Assembly (NCBI GenBank): GCA_934230965.1
Contig: CAKQFW010000122.1
Span: forward strand, 1 to 6,103
DNA: 6,103 nt
DNA from: an uncultured Prevotella sp.
Lineage (GTDB): Bacteria; Bacteroidota; Bacteroidia; Bacteroidales; Bacteroidaceae
Direction of reading: 5' to 3'
Of this stretch, positions 5,972-6,103 are shown piece by piece. The translations under genes were made by a program, and so were the position numbers. Below the pieces are notes generated by a model, which was not told the origin of the DNA, made no database searches, and saw nothing but the letters and a program-made list of their open reading frames with translations. Every line of letters begins with the position of its first letter. Position 1 is the stretch's first letter.

Positions 5972-6103
5972 ATGAATTACAGCAACTTATTTAAAATAGC
6001 CCTTCGGGCCATCGCTGCTAATAAGATGCGCTCGTTTCTTACGGCTTTGGGCATCATTATTGGTGTGGCATCGGTTATCACCATGCTGGCCATAGGTCAA
6101 GGT
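5972..6103 (+). CDS. MacB-type ABC transporter permease, N-terminal part (3' end outside window)
   Basis: Only the first 44 codons are present. The N-terminus [20 protein letters not shown] leads into the first membrane helix ([20 protein letters not shown], about 21-40) and then IGQG, an opening very typical of MacB/FtsX-type permeases, in which a large periplasmic domain follows the first helix. The start at 5972 lies 24 nt after the ATPase stop, so both are probably co-transcribed and form the inner-membrane part of the pump. A second permease gene may follow, as in many Bacteroidota operons, but this cannot be seen. Confidence 0.9.
   Translation, partial: MNYSNLFKIALRAIAANKMRSFLTALGIIIGVASVITMLAIGQG

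Overview
The window most likely comes from the Bacteroidales, probably a Prevotella-type genome. Four things point there: the protein families, the lack of strong Shine-Dalgarno sequences, three promoter candidates of the Bacteroidota type (TTTG, about 19-20 bp, TAnnTTTG), and a MacA/MacB/TolC-type operon with separate ATPase and permease genes. Genus is inference; no rRNA or other marker is present.

Layout: (1) Bases 1-741 (+) hold the 3' part of a type I restriction-modification specificity gene (hsdS). It enters from the left in its central linker, and its codons look more AT-rich than those of the other genes. (2) A long hairpin at 744-811 sits between the convergent hsdS and mltG genes and is probably a shared bidirectional terminator. 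(3) mltG (837-1883, -) encodes the membrane-anchored endolytic murein transglycosylase. (4) A 689-bp gene-poor region (1884-2572) carries a leftward promoter for mltG, a near-ideal rightward promoter with no gene directly after it, a 90-bp nested palindrome built on a strict 22-bp period, a pair of direct repeats flanking that palindrome, and the presumed operon promoter with an inverted repeat over its -33 box. (5) From 2573 to the right edge runs a co-directional efflux operon: TolC-family outer-membrane factor, HlyD/MacA-type periplasmic adaptor, MacB-type ABC ATPase, and the first 44 codons of a MacB-type permease.

The four operon genes would form one tripartite pump: ATPase plus permease in the inner membrane, adaptor across the periplasm, TolC-like channel in the outer membrane. 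The substrate cannot be read from the sequence. MltG (cell wall) and HsdS (DNA modification) are neighbours without an evident functional link.

The most unusual item is the 90-bp element at 2091-2180. Two 10-base modules in alternating orientation are separated by 12-base modules that are also mutually complementary, and the whole is capped by 7-bp terminal inverted repeats. It can fold in two mutually exclusive ways. It may be a dispersed repeat (REP/MITE-like) or a structured RNA.
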